Translations under genes and position numbers: made by a program
NCBI GenBank assembly: GCA_049999805.1
Contig: JBNGIO010005475.1
Coordinates: forward strand, 1 to 29,664
DNA length: 29,664 nucleotides
Direction: 5' to 3'
From: Folioceros fuciformis
Taxonomy: Eukaryota; Anthocerotophyta; Anthocerotopsida; Anthocerotales
Notes under the pieces: model-generated
Databases searched by the model: none
The model's input: only the letters and a program-made list of their open reading frames with translations
Told to the model about the DNA's origin: nothing
Shown here: positions 10,325 through 21,144 of the stretch, piece by piece
Numbering within the stretch: position 1 is the stretch's first letter
Layout of the letters: each line of letters begins with the position of its first letter

Positions 10325-11364
10325 TTAGAGGTCACCAGGAAGGCTGCCGTTTGCCTTACAATCCTCCTGAGGATTCCATTTCTGTGCCTGGGCATCACCG
10401 ATCATACACTCACAAATTTCAAGAGCTTGGAGGGGATCCATCTCCTTCACGCTTCGAAACCTGTCGCTTACGACAAGCAGCTGGAGCTCACGATTGTGCC
10501 CAATCGGCCCACTGCTGGCTAATTTCTTGACCACAGCACCTGTAACTTCCCTCAAATTATGCTTCAGCGCAAGCTGCACGAGGCACGTTACATTGTCCAG
10601 CTCACCTTCCTTGTAAGGTGGGCTCGGTATGCAATTGTCAAGAATGTAATTGATGCAGAAATGTTGAAGCCCTTCGATGTCATACTTTATGGCAGCCTCC
10701 AATAGCGGCTGAACGTTAACCGCAAGAAAATCCTCTCACACGTGAGCCTTGTAAGCGAAGATGATAAGTGCCTGCAGCACGTCAGACGAGATGCCCGCAA
10801 TCTCCACGAAGCCGGTTTCCTTTTCCTTCATGTCGTTGAAGAGCATAGCCTTGAACACCGGAGATTTGCTTGCCAGTCGAGTGCCGCTAGAAATCATCAA
10901 AGAGAAGAAAAAAGAAAAAAGAAAAAAGGAAAAAACAAAACAACAACGATGACGACGACAGACTAGTGTACGAGAAGAGCCTGAAGGTTTCCAGCGTCAC
11001 ATCTACCCAGATTACTTATCAGGACAACCAGAGCATTCAACCAACCTACCAGAACGCACCGATGAGCTCCCATGGCAACACACGTTTGGTCAGTCGTCTT
11101 TAACCAAACGTCTGCTACGGAAGCGGAAAACATGTCATGTCCCGAAGCTTGGAGAAACGTGAAATTGCTCTGGACTCTTTGCAACTCGGCCTTCACTTTC
11201 TTCAGATCCGTCTTCACCTTGCTCAGCTCTTCCCTGACTGCCTTCTCAACAGACTCACGAGCCACTAGGTTATCGAGGCTCACGCTGCAGGCGATGCAAA
11301 TAACCTTGGGCTCCCCATGAGGCCAGAACGTGGTCTGACACAACGCACAGTGTAGTCGGCTCAT
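10325..11364 (-). pseudogene. BTB/POZ zinc-finger protein gene with in-frame stop
   Basis: Translation from ATG 11364 begins MSRLHCALC. C6, C9, C23 and C26 form a C-x2-C...C-x2-C knuckle. A short basic coiled coil (about 45-75) and the start of a BTB domain (ADVWLKTTDQTCVAMGAHR) follow. A phase-2 donor at 11059 (CG|GTGCGT) and an acceptor at 10887 (TTTCTAG|C) join it to KSPVFKAMLFNDMKE and the rest of the BTB fold, ending at 10325. The layout resembles the plant At4g08455-type proteins, a group proposed to act as CUL3 E3 adaptors. At 10738-10736 a TGA falls inside the BTB domain (KAHV, stop, EDFLAVN). Homology continues in the same frame for another 136 codons, so a C-to-T change of CGA is the simplest cause. 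As it stands only 151 residues would be made. Alternatives are a functional truncated adaptor or a base-call error. Confidence 0.65.
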
Positions 11365-11667
11365 CGCAATAATCCTGGCTCTCCGCAACAAATGCTCTGG
11401 CTCGAGTGTTTCACGGTCGACAGATGTCTTAGGCGGGCATTGTCACCTATATTTTGGTGCTTACTCTTAGCCTTAGATGAGGTTTAAACGGTAATTCAGG
11501 AATTCCTATCCGTTGACGTAGTTCTTCCTTTCTCGCATGAAAGCCGTAATCTATTTGGCGGTGTGCAGCGGAAGCTTCAGAGAGGAGATTTCCTCATCAC
11601 TGAATGCCGCTGGGAGTAAGCGGGAGGCAGAAAACTACTAGAAAGCGGCGTCTGCCAGACTGCAAAA
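11365..11667. promoter_or_regulatory. Shared 303-bp head-to-head intergenic region
   Basis: The BTB gene starts leftward at 11364 and the first dioxygenase gene starts rightward at 11668, so both promoters and 5' UTRs must fit within 303 bp. I see no clear TATA box on either strand. Bidirectional control is inferred from spacing only. Confidence 0.4.
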
Positions 11668-13572
11668 ATGGGGCCTCACCTGTCGGCAACACCTGCCGTG
11701 GAGCGCATCGATTTGTCCTGTTCTGACGAGGCCACCTTGGCCGAACTTGTAAGACAGGCAAGTGCTTGTCGTAACAGGAGATTCACGGATGCTTTTTGAA
11801 GAGAAATGAGGCTGAGGTTGCTTGTTTGTGCCTGATTTGCAGGCTTGTGTGGAGGTTGGGTTTTTTTACGTAGTCAATCATGGAGTTGATCAGGAGCTGG
11901 TCTCAAAGCTTTTCGAGCAGTCACGGGAGTTTTTTACTCTGCCGTTGGAGGACAAGATGAAGTCCCTGCACAATATCAATTACAGAGGATACACACCTTA
12001 CCTGGACGAGAAGCTCAGTGCAAATCAGACTAAAGGTACTAATACTGGTTGCTTGTGGTGCATGAAGGCGAGTGAGTGTCTGTGGCACCATGTGGGAAGG
12101 ACTGACGCGACAAGTGGTGGTGATTCTTCAGGGGACTTGAAAGAGGGTTACTACATAGGGGAGCACATTCCAGAAGAGGATGTGCGGGCACGAATCCCGT
12201 TCCATGGCCCTAATGTCTGGCCATCTTCAGGTAGAACTAGTTTGCTGTTGGGATGGGATTACCTTTGCTGCTCCAGCTTCTAACCCTTGCGGGCAGATCT
12301 GCTTCCGGAGTGGCGGCCAACGATGGAAAGATATTATGAACAGATGTTGTAAGTTGTAGTTTCTGCAGGTTCTGGCTTGCCTGCCTTCGATGCTGTTGAG
12401 TAACCTTGTGTGATGCGCAGGAAGCTGGCAAAGCGGCTTTTGTGGCTGATAGCCCTAGCTTTACGATTGGATGCTGGCTACTTTGACAAGCCTTCTAGAG
12501 TCGACAATCCGATGTGTTTGATCCGTTTGCTGAGGTATACTGGTGAGTGCCATCGGCATGTGTTTGCATTCCTGAAGCGTGTAAAAGGAATTTGGAATGG
12601 CTGTCAAGGTAAAGTACATACTGTTGATACGACCAGATGAAAAATCAAAACCAGACGAGGGCCTCCTTGGAGCAGGAGCTCACTCTGATTGGGGCGTGCT
12701 TACCATTCTTGCAACGGACAAGATTCCGGGACTTCAGGTACTACGTTAGTCTCAGTCAACGACGTGGTTGCTATTACTTCTGTGTTATGAACCGGGTAAC
12801 GGGGGGTTGTGCTCATAGTTAAAGTGGTTCAATGACAGATTTGCAGGGATAAAGACGCCAGACCACAAGTTTGGACAGATGTGCCGCCAATTGAAGGGTA
12901 CCTGCAGCAATCAAGAACTTTTAACATAATCACCTTGGTTGGGTTTAAGCGCAGGTTGTTAAGTTTGTAATTTGGTACTGAGTTGGTAATGTCAGAGGCT
13001 TTATTGTGAACCTGGGAGATGCTTTGGAACGCTGGAGCAACAATATCTTCAGGTAACTGAGAATGACCTGTTACATTTTTGGTGGAAAGTTTGAGCTCAT
13101 ATGCCCTCACTGCCGTGTTTTGAACTTCTGCAGATCAACTTTACATCGAGTCGTTAATCCTGGCTTCGTTCGGTACTCTGTGAGTACTTGTTCCTATAAA
13201 CTCAGAGATTCAGAAAAGCGGCTGGAGACAATTTATGGCAGATCTGTAAAACTTTCTCGTTGCTTTGGATTGTGCACCACAGGCTGCTTTCTTTGTGGAC
13301 CCCAATTACAATTGCGTGGTGAAGTGTCTGCCAACTTGTCAATCAAAAGACAACCCTCCCAAGTAATTTGGCACATACCCAAAGCATGATCTGTCTGCAG
13401 CGTCACGTGCTCTTGACATGTGAATTACTTCGCCGCTTTCCCAAAGGTGTATGTCTGCCTACTGGTTCTTGGTAGCAATGTTTTTGTCGGTTTGGTGTGC
13501 AGATATCCTCCTGTTATTTCTGTGGAGTACCTTCTGCAAAAATACAAGGACACTCATGCAGGCTACACATAG
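11668..13572 (+). CDS. 2-oxoglutarate/Fe(II)-dependent dioxygenase, copy 1
   Basis: Eleven exons: 11668-11757, 11843-12035, 12132-12230, 12297-12348, 12421-12542, 12637-12737, 12839-12897, 12996-13052, 13134-13179, 13283-13362, 13503-13572. They total 969 nt and give 322 residues with all phases consistent. The N-terminal DIOX_N domain shows ACVEVGFFYVVNHGVD. The jelly-roll core carries the iron ligands H201-x-D203 (GAGAHSDWG) and H262 (STLHRVVNPGF), and the 2-oxoglutarate-binding R271-x-S273. The family is a soluble DOXC-class plant oxygenase. As far as I recall, the GYTPYLDE, KEGYYIGE and VKCLPTC motifs match the uncharacterised Arabidopsis At3g46490/At5g48020-type group; the substrate is unknown. 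Intron 1 is GC-AG (CAG|GCAAGT). The gene lies 819 bp upstream of its paralogue. An AATAAA at 13829 is a possible poly-A signal. Confidence 0.9.
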
Positions 13573-14391
13573 GACTGGCTGTATATCTGTGGGGTCATGT
13601 GTATATGTTTGTGTACTTTCAGAGCCGTGCGGTCTCTTGGGTGCACGCCTGTATTTGCTCTTATGTAGAGAGGATCGACAAGGACTCAACTATGCAAGTG
13701 TGTCTCTACATGTCGACCCGATTGTATCCAACCCAACAAAAAGTGTGTTGTTTGATTGTATATTGTTTCTTGCAACTTGTTTATGTAATCTTGTCTGGGC
13801 ATGTATCACAAAAGGACAAGGTAGCATCAATAAAGGTCTACTTTGCATACGAGTTAGCTTTTGCAGTAACAGTAGAACGGAACGTTGACCGGGTAATCTA
13901 GCCCTCTTTGGGTGCTCTCACATAAGGTCCAGGTGGAACTTTGTCTGATCGTGTCTTCGTCCACTCACGGTCTCCAATTGGATGTCAGATGCTTCGAAGC
14001 TGCTAGAGCAACAGTGTCGTTGGCATATTCGGGTGGGAAAACGTGACAAGCTGCTCAGGGCCAGTTGTCTGCCACGTTCTCCTTCACAATTTTGCTCTGT
14101 GAGGATGATGCTCTGTTCTGGCCCTGACTGGAATTTGGGATTTCACTGTTTGTGGCACCGTGGACCTGGAAGCAGAGAAATAAGAAAGAGACAATTTTCG
14201 AACTTCAAAGACGAATATCCTCATCCTTGAATCCTGTGTGCGTTCTTTTTTGTTTTTTAACGAGACTAACGAAGCTCTGACGTCACATAGAAGAGACAGG
14301 TCGATCCAAACAGCCAAGCGAACCCAGAGCTCGGCACAATCAAGTTTTGCTAATTGTCAGTGCTTGCCGTTGTGGGTGCAAGACTGCAAGA
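13573..14391. other. Intergenic between tandem dioxygenases
   Basis: It contains the 3' UTR of copy 1 (AATAAA at 13829-13834) and the promoter of copy 2. The 13451-13901 frames are open but have no domain and overlap the last exon of copy 1. Immediately before both start codons, gactgcaaRa is conserved, so the duplication included the start context. Confidence 0.6.
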
Positions 14392-16313
14392 ATGGGGCCC
14401 TCATTGCCAGGAACGCAGGCTGCTCTGGAAACACCTTCCGCAGCAGTGGAACGCATTGATTTGTCCAACCCAGATGAGGGGGCTTTGGCCAAGCTTGTAC
14501 GACAGGTAGGAATGTAGTCGATAGGGGACCTAAATATCTTTGTGCGTGAATTCCAGATCCGCTGTTGCTGATGAATGTACTGAAGGCATCCCACTGTTCG
14601 TGTGCTCTTCCAATCTGATCATACGACGGAATGTTGGCACACAGGCGTGCACAGATGCCGGCTTGTTCTACGTGGTGAACCACGGTGTGGATCCAGAGCT
14701 GATGAAAGAGCTTTTCTATCAGTCAAAGAAGTTCTTTTCCCTCCCACTGGATGAAAAGATGAACACTTTGCATGACGGAAATTTCAAAGGCTATACGCCT
14801 TACTCGGAAGAGGTGCTGGCTAACGAAGTAATTCAAGCCAAAGGTATGTGAGTGCGAGTGTGCAGGGCAAGAACGCCTGTTGAATTCCTACAATGCTGAA
14901 ACAAATTCGTGACACTTCCAGGAGACATGAAGGAAGGTTACTACATGGGGGAGGAACTCCCGCCAGATGACGTGCGGGCCAAAATTCCATTGAATACTCC
15001 CAACGTGTGGCCTTCTCCAGGTACCGAGACGGATACTCGCCATGAGCATCGCTGCAATGATGTCGAGCATTCACCTGCCTGATCGCTGCACAATGATCCA
15101 ATGGCATCTCTTGACAGATGTTCTGCCAAGGTGGCGTGAAACCATGCTGAAGTACCGGGAAGCGATGCTGTATGCCGCCCCTTCTCTTCCTGTTCCAATC
15201 AGTTTAGCTAGATGCCGCTTTAATGCTCTTTGCCCTGCATCTGAAAGATTTGATTATGGCTGCAGGCATCTTGCCGGGCGGCTCTCTCGTCTCCTGGCCT
15301 TGTCCGTGGGCCTGGCTGCCGAATATTTCGACAAACCAAGCAAGGCAGACCGGCCACAAGCCTTCCTGCGATTACTAAAGTACCCTGGTGAGCGCCTGTT
15401 CCACAGCTCCAAACCAGCCTGGATTATTCCTCCCACCTTTCTCAATGCCCATCTGAAGGGGACCATTTCCTCCAGCTGAAAAATCATTCCCAGAGCAAGG
15501 CCTGATCGGAGCCGGGGCACACACTGACTGGGGCATGTTCACAATCCTTGCAACCGATTCCGTCCCAGGACTCCAGGTACTAGAATTGCACTACAGTTTG
15601 AACCCCGGAGATCGACTAGTGTGCTGCGCGCAGTGATATAACGTACTACATCTTCATTTGCAGATTTGCAAGCACAAGGACGCAAATCCGCAAGTGTGGA
15701 TGGATGTGCCCCCAATGGAAGGGTATATAGCATCTACACTCGTACACAATTAATTCGGGGGCTGCAGTCCCTCGGACTGACGCGAAATCGCATCTGTTGT
15801 GCCATCTGACCAGGGCCTTTGTAGTGAACTTGGGAGACATTCTTGAGCGGTGGACCAACGACCTCTTCAGGTCCCCGCTGCACCGAGTTGTGAACCCCGG
15901 CTTTGAGCGATACTCAGTGCGTATCATCTTCTCCACACCTGCCTCATTCAATGCCCAACACAGTTGGCATGGTCTTTATCCCGCGTTGGTCATGTCCAGG
16001 TAGCGTTCTTTGTCGCGGCCAATTACAACTGCGTTGTAAAGTGTTTGCCCACGTGCTGCAACGTGGAAAAGCCTGTCAAGTACATCCATCCCCTGATAGT
16101 GTTGTACATCAATGATTCGCACAGCTGAAGTTCCATTTGCGTGTCATTGAACATTCTCGACATCACAGGGCCAGGACGGGCATTAAAGGAGGCTTAAATC
16201 TGTTTCACTGCAGATATTCTCCAATCGTTTCCGTGGAGTATCTTCTGCGAAGATATGCACGCGCACGGGTATTTGAATCATCGGAGCCGAAGGTGGTGTC
16301 AGTTAACGCTTGA
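14392..16313 (+). CDS. 2-oxoglutarate/Fe(II)-dependent dioxygenase, copy 2
   Basis: Ten exons: 14392-14505, 14645-14843, 14922-15020, 15118-15169, 15266-15387, 15476-15576, 15664-15722, 15814-15916, 16000-16079, 16214-16313. They total 1029 nt and give 342 residues with every junction in phase. The active site is intact: H211-x-D213 (GAGAHTDWG), H272 (SPLHRVVNPGF) and R281-x-S283. By eye it is about 60% identical to copy 1. Exons 3-7 and the penultimate exon have exactly the same lengths in both genes (99, 52, 122, 101, 59 and 80 nt). Exon 8 (103 nt) equals exons 8 plus 9 of copy 1 (57+46). Intron 1 has a normal GT donor. The N-terminus is eight residues longer than copy 1, and the C-terminus has an extra tail (FESSEPKVVSVNA). 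A retained last intron would end the protein at a stop near 16126. Substrate unknown. Confidence 0.9.
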
Positions 16314-16344
16314 ATGCTCGTCATGTAGGGAGCGATGCTGTACA

Positions 16345-16600
16345 GAACGAATAATCGCAGTACTGCAACTGGCATTTGCAAGATGCCAAAATGGATTGTA
16401 CCCAACTACGGCAGATGTGCAGTATCTGCTACAGAGTGGAGATTTATGACTAGCGATGTAACAAGCCGACATGGATCGTACCCTACCTTCGGCAGACGTG
16501 CATACATACCTCGTACAGACTGTGAGATTGTAAATGCCATCGCAACAAGCCAAAATGGATTGTTCCCAGCTTCGCCACGCATATGTACCTTGCCACATCT
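16345..16600. repeat. Degenerate 80-84-bp tandem repeat
   Basis: The phrase gccaaaatggattgtaccc starts at 16385, recurs as gccgacatggatcgtaccc at 16465 and as gccaaaatggattgttccc at 16549. Related flanking text (gtacaga..., gcaac-aagcc) is present in each unit, and a partial unit precedes the first. It fills the space between the convergent 3' ends of dioxygenase copy 2 and the ARM gene. Confidence 0.75.
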
Positions 16601-16664
16601 GCTAATTGCCATGAGCCGTTTGCCACTGTGCAAGAAGCTATTACTTTCGTATTTTGATATAGCA

Positions 16665-19600
16665 CTAGGTGGGAAGTGTCCTCAACAAATCAACAGCAAG
16701 CTTCCATCCTGGCAGCTCTAATCTGCCAAACCTCGATAGCACGGGGACAACTCCAGCGGCAATGATGGCTGGGTGATTGTCAACATCCATCCCAAGAGCG
16801 TGTAGAACACAAAGCGCTGCTTCCTTCCCTCGAGGAGTACCCTTCTCGAGCAGTCTTGCCAAGGGGAAGATACCCCCAGAAGAGGAAATGGCTTTAGTAT
16901 AAACTGCTTCTTGGCTCTGTAATTGATGAAGGCCAACAGCCGCAGCCTCTTGTCTCTCAGGTGAAATGCCGTCTCCAAGCTCCATGATTAATGCAGGTAT
17001 TGTCTCGTGGCACATTATCTGCTGCTTGTAGTTTGCTCCGGGCCCGTCCAGTCTGCATAGGCAAGCTCCGACCCAATCTTTCAGATACAAGGGAGAAGGT
17101 GACCTGAGCAGTACGACTAAGGCCCCTGTCAAGTCCGCAGCATCGAGCAGACTCTTGACACTGTCATGTGTCACTAGTCTTGCCAACAGTCGAGAGGCTG
17201 CACGAGCAACTACCCAACCATCCTCGCTTGTGCTGAACCGTCGGTTTCTTGTGGTTTCAATGCCTTCTGAGATGTACAAGAGAAACAGGTTTATAATCAA
17301 GAAGCACGCCACCTGATGAAATAGAGTCGACAGAATGGAACAAAAGCTAGACCTGTATGCAAGTTTACTTCCAGTGATGCCTTGAGAGCTACTTCAATCC
17401 CAGAATTTGCAATGACAACTGCACTTTCCTCGTCCACAGCAAGGTTTTCCAACAAACTAGCTGCCTTTTCTGCTTGGGCTGCTGTTCCTGATGACAAAAA
17501 TGTCACCAGAGGGGATATACCACCAGCAGCTATTATCTTTGACCTGACATGACGCAACGCGGGTTGCAAGAGTTTTGTTAGGGAAGAAAGAGGCGTCATA
17601 ACCGCCTTACCTCGCAACGGCAGTTTATGGCCTAACGGGCCAAATCAAGACCAGTGTGTAAGGACTTTGGTGAGAAATAGAGTAAGCCAGGGCCAGGACA
17701 AGGATACCTGACATCACCTTTGCGAGCTGACATTTCCTCAAGCACTTCTTCGAATTCCTCCTTCACTTCTACAGTTGCATCGTGGGAACGCACAATTTCC
17801 ATTAGCCCTGGTAATGCGCCGGCATCAACCTACATGTGTTGCTGTCTCCAATCATTGTCAAAGGATACACAGCTGTTCACATGTAGGGAGAGACATTTGC
17901 GAGACGGGCTTAAACAAAATTGGTTTTCACTTTCAATTACGTGGCAGTGATCGAGGTTAGTGCAACTCTACCGTAGAGCCAGCTTCAGGGTCTCGGATAC
18001 TCGATAAATGTGCCAGCGCTCCAACGACCTTCATTTCGACCAATAGCCGTTATCCTCTTGCGCTTATGAGAAGCAAGATACACTGATCGAAATACTTGAA
18101 GAGAATTTGATGTGTCACCTTTTCATTAAGCGATGTAGAGGGACTCTTGGCCTTCAGAATAGCCACCAGTGCATCAACAGCGCCATGAGCAGCAATTGAC
18201 TTCCTGAGCGTTCGGCTGTACAGGATCAAAGGTCAGACCAGGTAAACTAACATTTCAGACAACACCAACGACATAAATATACAGACAAGCACAAACGCGG
18301 ACCTAATGGCAAGCTTGTCCAAGGCAGCTACAGCTGCTTCTGTTGCCGATTCATCTCCACAACCCAGCAGTCTCACCAGGTGAGGAACTGCACCAGCCTT
18401 GTGAAGGGCTTCCCTGCTTTCCTCATTAATTGCAATGTCTACGATACATTCTGCCGCACGCTGGGAAACTCTGACATCCTCTAACCCAAGAATGAGGATT
18501 AGCCTTGGCAGTCCATCCCACCATGGCATAAACGTGAACCTTCTGTCACTAGTTGAGGGCTCCTCCTTCAGTTTCCCAGATTTCTCTTTTTCTAAGACTC
18601 CAATCCGTGCCAGAAATTGCTGTCTTACAATGCCCTCTCTAGCGGATTTGGTCGCCTCATCTATATCATGGCCATCATTTCGAATCTTCAGCCCCAACAG
18701 CAGTTTTCCAGCACCAAAAACAGTTTCCTGCTCAGCAGACTCTTCCACCTTCACGCTTGTGGGCACAGAGGGTGTGACACCAAGAAGGGGCTTGAAGGAT
18801 GCATATGCACTGGCTCCAATCAGAGGTACTGGTACCAAGCCTTGCTCAATGATAGCAGTTCGCCAGTCAGGCTTATGAGCAAGCTCTAAAAGCAGGTTTC
18901 GTGCTTCCTGTCTGGTGATCTTCGACGTCTCGCTTAGGTCCTTCTGCAATAAATTGGACTGCACGAAGTAAAAGAAAAAGTTAGCAGTAGCAAGTTGAAA
19001 GGAAAAGATAATGGACAATTGTATGATGAGACCCTATTTAGACGTAACCGAGGATGACAGGTTGCAGAGCTCACAAACTTTTCAATGGCCCCGCACTTGA
19101 CAAGGATGCCACGATTCTCAGCACTCAAAGCAAGGTTGGAGAGCACTCCAGCAGCTGCTTCTCTCTCCAGCTCCCTCGCTGAGTCAAGCAGCGAAAGCAA
19201 AACCGGCACCAGATCAAGGTCGGCAACCTTGTTCCTCCACTTTGCCTCGACAGAAACATTCCACAAAACACAGAGTGCCTGCTCCCTCACCTTCACCACC
19301 ACAAGGACACACAGACCGGTAGTCAGTACCAACTTTCCATTCCCACCAGCTCGCCTCCTAAACTGCAACAGGCGGGAGACCAGAGAACGTCACCTCATGG
19401 GAAACGGTTCGGCGAGTGAGTAAGCCTGCAATCTCTTCCACGGCCCCGCATTCAGCCACCAGAGACCTGAAGGCATTTACCTCTGAGACATGCCTCAAGA
19501 GTCTGGCCGCCGCCTCTGCAGTTTCACAGTTTTCCGAGGGGAGTAGGCTAACCACCAGGTTGAGACAACCTGGATACGAAACAATCTCCTCCACATTTTC

Positions 19601-20119
19601 AACTCCTTTCGAGGCGTGTCTCCGAAGTGCCTGCACAGCCTCCTCTCTGTCCTGTGGAGAATTGTCAGCTCCAAGCAAGCGAATAAACAAGCCCACATAA
19701 CCAGGCTGCACACCATATCCCAGCTCCCCAGGAACCGTCTGCTGAGCAGCACGAGACCGTCCCCCAACCTCTTTCCCCAACCCGTATCCTTCGATCCCCT
19801 GCAGCTCACCACAAATATTAAAATGGCAGCTGAGCCATAATCAGGCTCCAACATCAGCACGTTCTCCGGCATTTACCAGATGCTGTAGCAGTTCCTCAGT
19901 GCCAGCTGGCAGATCGCCAAAGGAGGAAGACTTTGTTGCTTCAACCCCACCTCCTTCCACGGCGTCGCCAGAAACCCTGAGCCTGGAAGGCAATCCTCGC
20001 CAGTTCTTCAGCCATGGGGGAGGTCCACGAATGACTGTTGCCCTTTCGCCTGGATATCTCACATTGCGCGAGCAAGCTAGAAGGGTAACACCGTGCGACA
20101 TCTCACGGATTGCATCCAT
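16665..20119 (-). CDS. Armadillo-repeat protein (plant ARM superfamily)
   Basis: Nine exons on the minus strand: 20119-19877, 19798-19394, 19290-19075, 18958-18303, 18215-18119, 18028-17972, 17829-17718, 17610-17353, 17266-16665. They total 2646 nt and give 881 residues, all phases consistent. Repeated ARM helices are evident: VREQALCVLWNVSV, AAAGVLSNLALSAENRGILV, QEARNLLLELAHK, EKAASLLENLAVDEES and EAALCVLHALGMD. The C-terminus is VDLLRTLPT. The motif order (GYVGLFIRLLG, EQGLVPVPLIGA, QQFLARIGVLE, PWWDGLPRLILILGLED, GGIFPLARLLE) resembles an Arabidopsis ARM protein that I recall as At1g23180, of about 830 residues. No catalytic domain is present, so a scaffold role is inferred. The first ~60 residues are basic and may be an organelle presequence, which is uncertain. 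A TATATAT at 20161-20167 lies 42 bp upstream of the chosen ATG. Confidence 0.88.
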
Positions 20120-20544
20120 GGGGTACAAAGCTGTGACTGCTGACTATGTACACGCAACACTATATATGGTGAACTCCAGATTGCTTACTACACGGACCGA
20201 GCTTTAAAGTGTCTTTTCCGCAAAGCGACGAGAACTAGTAAGGGTTTAATTTGATCGTCGGGGCCATAGTCCCCCTGGTTGCCTGACTGATGCCCATTTT
20301 TTGGGTCTCTGGCTCCCCCCCCTGCTTTAAGGATAGGGTAGGATCCCCATTTTTTTTTTTTGGTTTTTAATTAAAGTCATCATTCATTTGCTATGGCCAT
20401 TCGTATCAAGGACCAAAAGGCACTGCTATTATGTGCTAAGTCTTATCGCTATATCTGTCCTTAAATGGACTTTCATACAATTCTTTTCTTTTCCTTAAAG
20501 ACAACTACGTAGCAAGGGTGCAACTCCGGCGTGAGCCTCACCTA
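20120..20544. other. Intergenic and ARM-gene promoter
   Basis: It lies between the 3' end of the DUF538 gene and the ARM gene start; both are transcribed leftward. It holds a TATATAT box candidate at 20161-20167 and a T tract near 20350-20363. No coding sequence was seen. Confidence 0.5.
20161..20167 (-). promoter_or_regulatory. Candidate TATA box of the ARM gene
   Basis: tatatat is symmetric, but its position 42 bp before the minus-strand ATG at 20119 fits a TATA box with a very short 5' UTR. Placement is inferred from spacing; transcription start data would decide. Confidence 0.35.
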
Positions 20545-21123
20545 CTACTGTCCAGCAGCGAAGGCGTCGACAGGGAAGATCTTGGTGATGCCTGCAAAGC
20601 TCTTAAAGTGGATTCTGGAACTGTCTTTCTCGTCGATGAAGATATCTCCCACAGGTGCCCAGATGAACAGCTCCTTAGCCCGCACTCCTGAGAGCTTCTT
20701 GATGCGCCTCGTCTCCAGGAAACCAGTGATGTCCGTGGAATAGCTTACCAGCTTACCAGCTATCTTGAAGTTGTGCTCAACATTCTTCTTCTGAGAAATC
20801 CACACGTAGCCGGTGGCCTGGACAAAGCCGATCTCCACAACCTCCTGTAGAGGCAGAAGGCCCAAAGGAAGGCCGAACTCCTTCAGCAACGAGACGGCTT
20901 TCTTGAGGCTTTCCTCGTGGCCAGTCCAGATGATGGCATTCTTCTTCAGGTCCTCCTTCTTGATGTCCTTGATGTCCACTTTGGCCTTGCCAGCCTCTGC
21001 CTTCTTAGTCGCAGCAAGGGGCTCCGCTGCAGGCTGCGGCACTACCTCCTTCGCTACCGGCTCCTTCACTGCTGCCGGCTCCTTCACTGCTGCCGGCTTC
21101 ACTGCAACTGCTGCGGGCGCCAT
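20545..21123 (-). CDS. DUF538 family protein
   Basis: A single coding exon of 192 residues. Residues 1-60 are low-complexity Ala/Lys/Glu/Pro with repeated AAVKEP units. The DUF538 domain (about 85-185) shows EEFGLPLGLLPL-type text (LLKEFGLPLGLLPLQEVVEI), GYVWISQKKNVEH, YSTDITGFLETRRI, GVRAKELFIWAPVGDI and a terminal TKIFPVDAF. The domain forms a small beta-rich fold of unknown biochemical role; the plant SVB-type members belong to it and influence trichome size and stress responses. I start at ATG 21123 (context cacccATGG). The upstream in-frame ATG at 21198 lies inside what looks like a 95-nt 5' UTR intron: donor CAG|GTACGT with its first base at 21239, acceptor CTCCAG ending at 21145. No signal peptide was seen. 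Confidence 0.88.
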   Translation of the reverse strand: MAPAAVAVKPAAVKEPAAVKEPVAKEVVPQPAAEPLAATKKAEAGKAKVDIKDIKKEDLKKNAIIWTGHEESLKKAVSLLKEFGLPLGLLPLQEVVEIGFVQATGYVWISQKKNVEHNFKIAGKLVSYSTDITGFLETRRIKKLSGVRAKELFIWAPVGDIFIDEKDSSRIHFKSFAGITKIFPVDAFAAGQ

Positions 21124-21144
21124 GGGTGCTGTATTCCAATTTTC

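Noticed and set aside
13451-13901. Two overlapping open frames of 134-145 codons
   Set aside because: They overlap the last intron, last exon and 3' UTR of dioxygenase copy 1 in other frames; Cys/Leu/Val-rich chance translation.
18435-18878. 147-codon plus-strand open frame
   Set aside because: Exact antisense shadow of ARM gene exon 4.
19291-19362. Extra coding stretch at the start of ARM exon 3 (acceptor TTGCAG at 19363)
   Set aside because: It would leave an intron of only 31 nt and add 24 residues unlike an ARM repeat; the 19291 acceptor gives a normal 103-nt intron.
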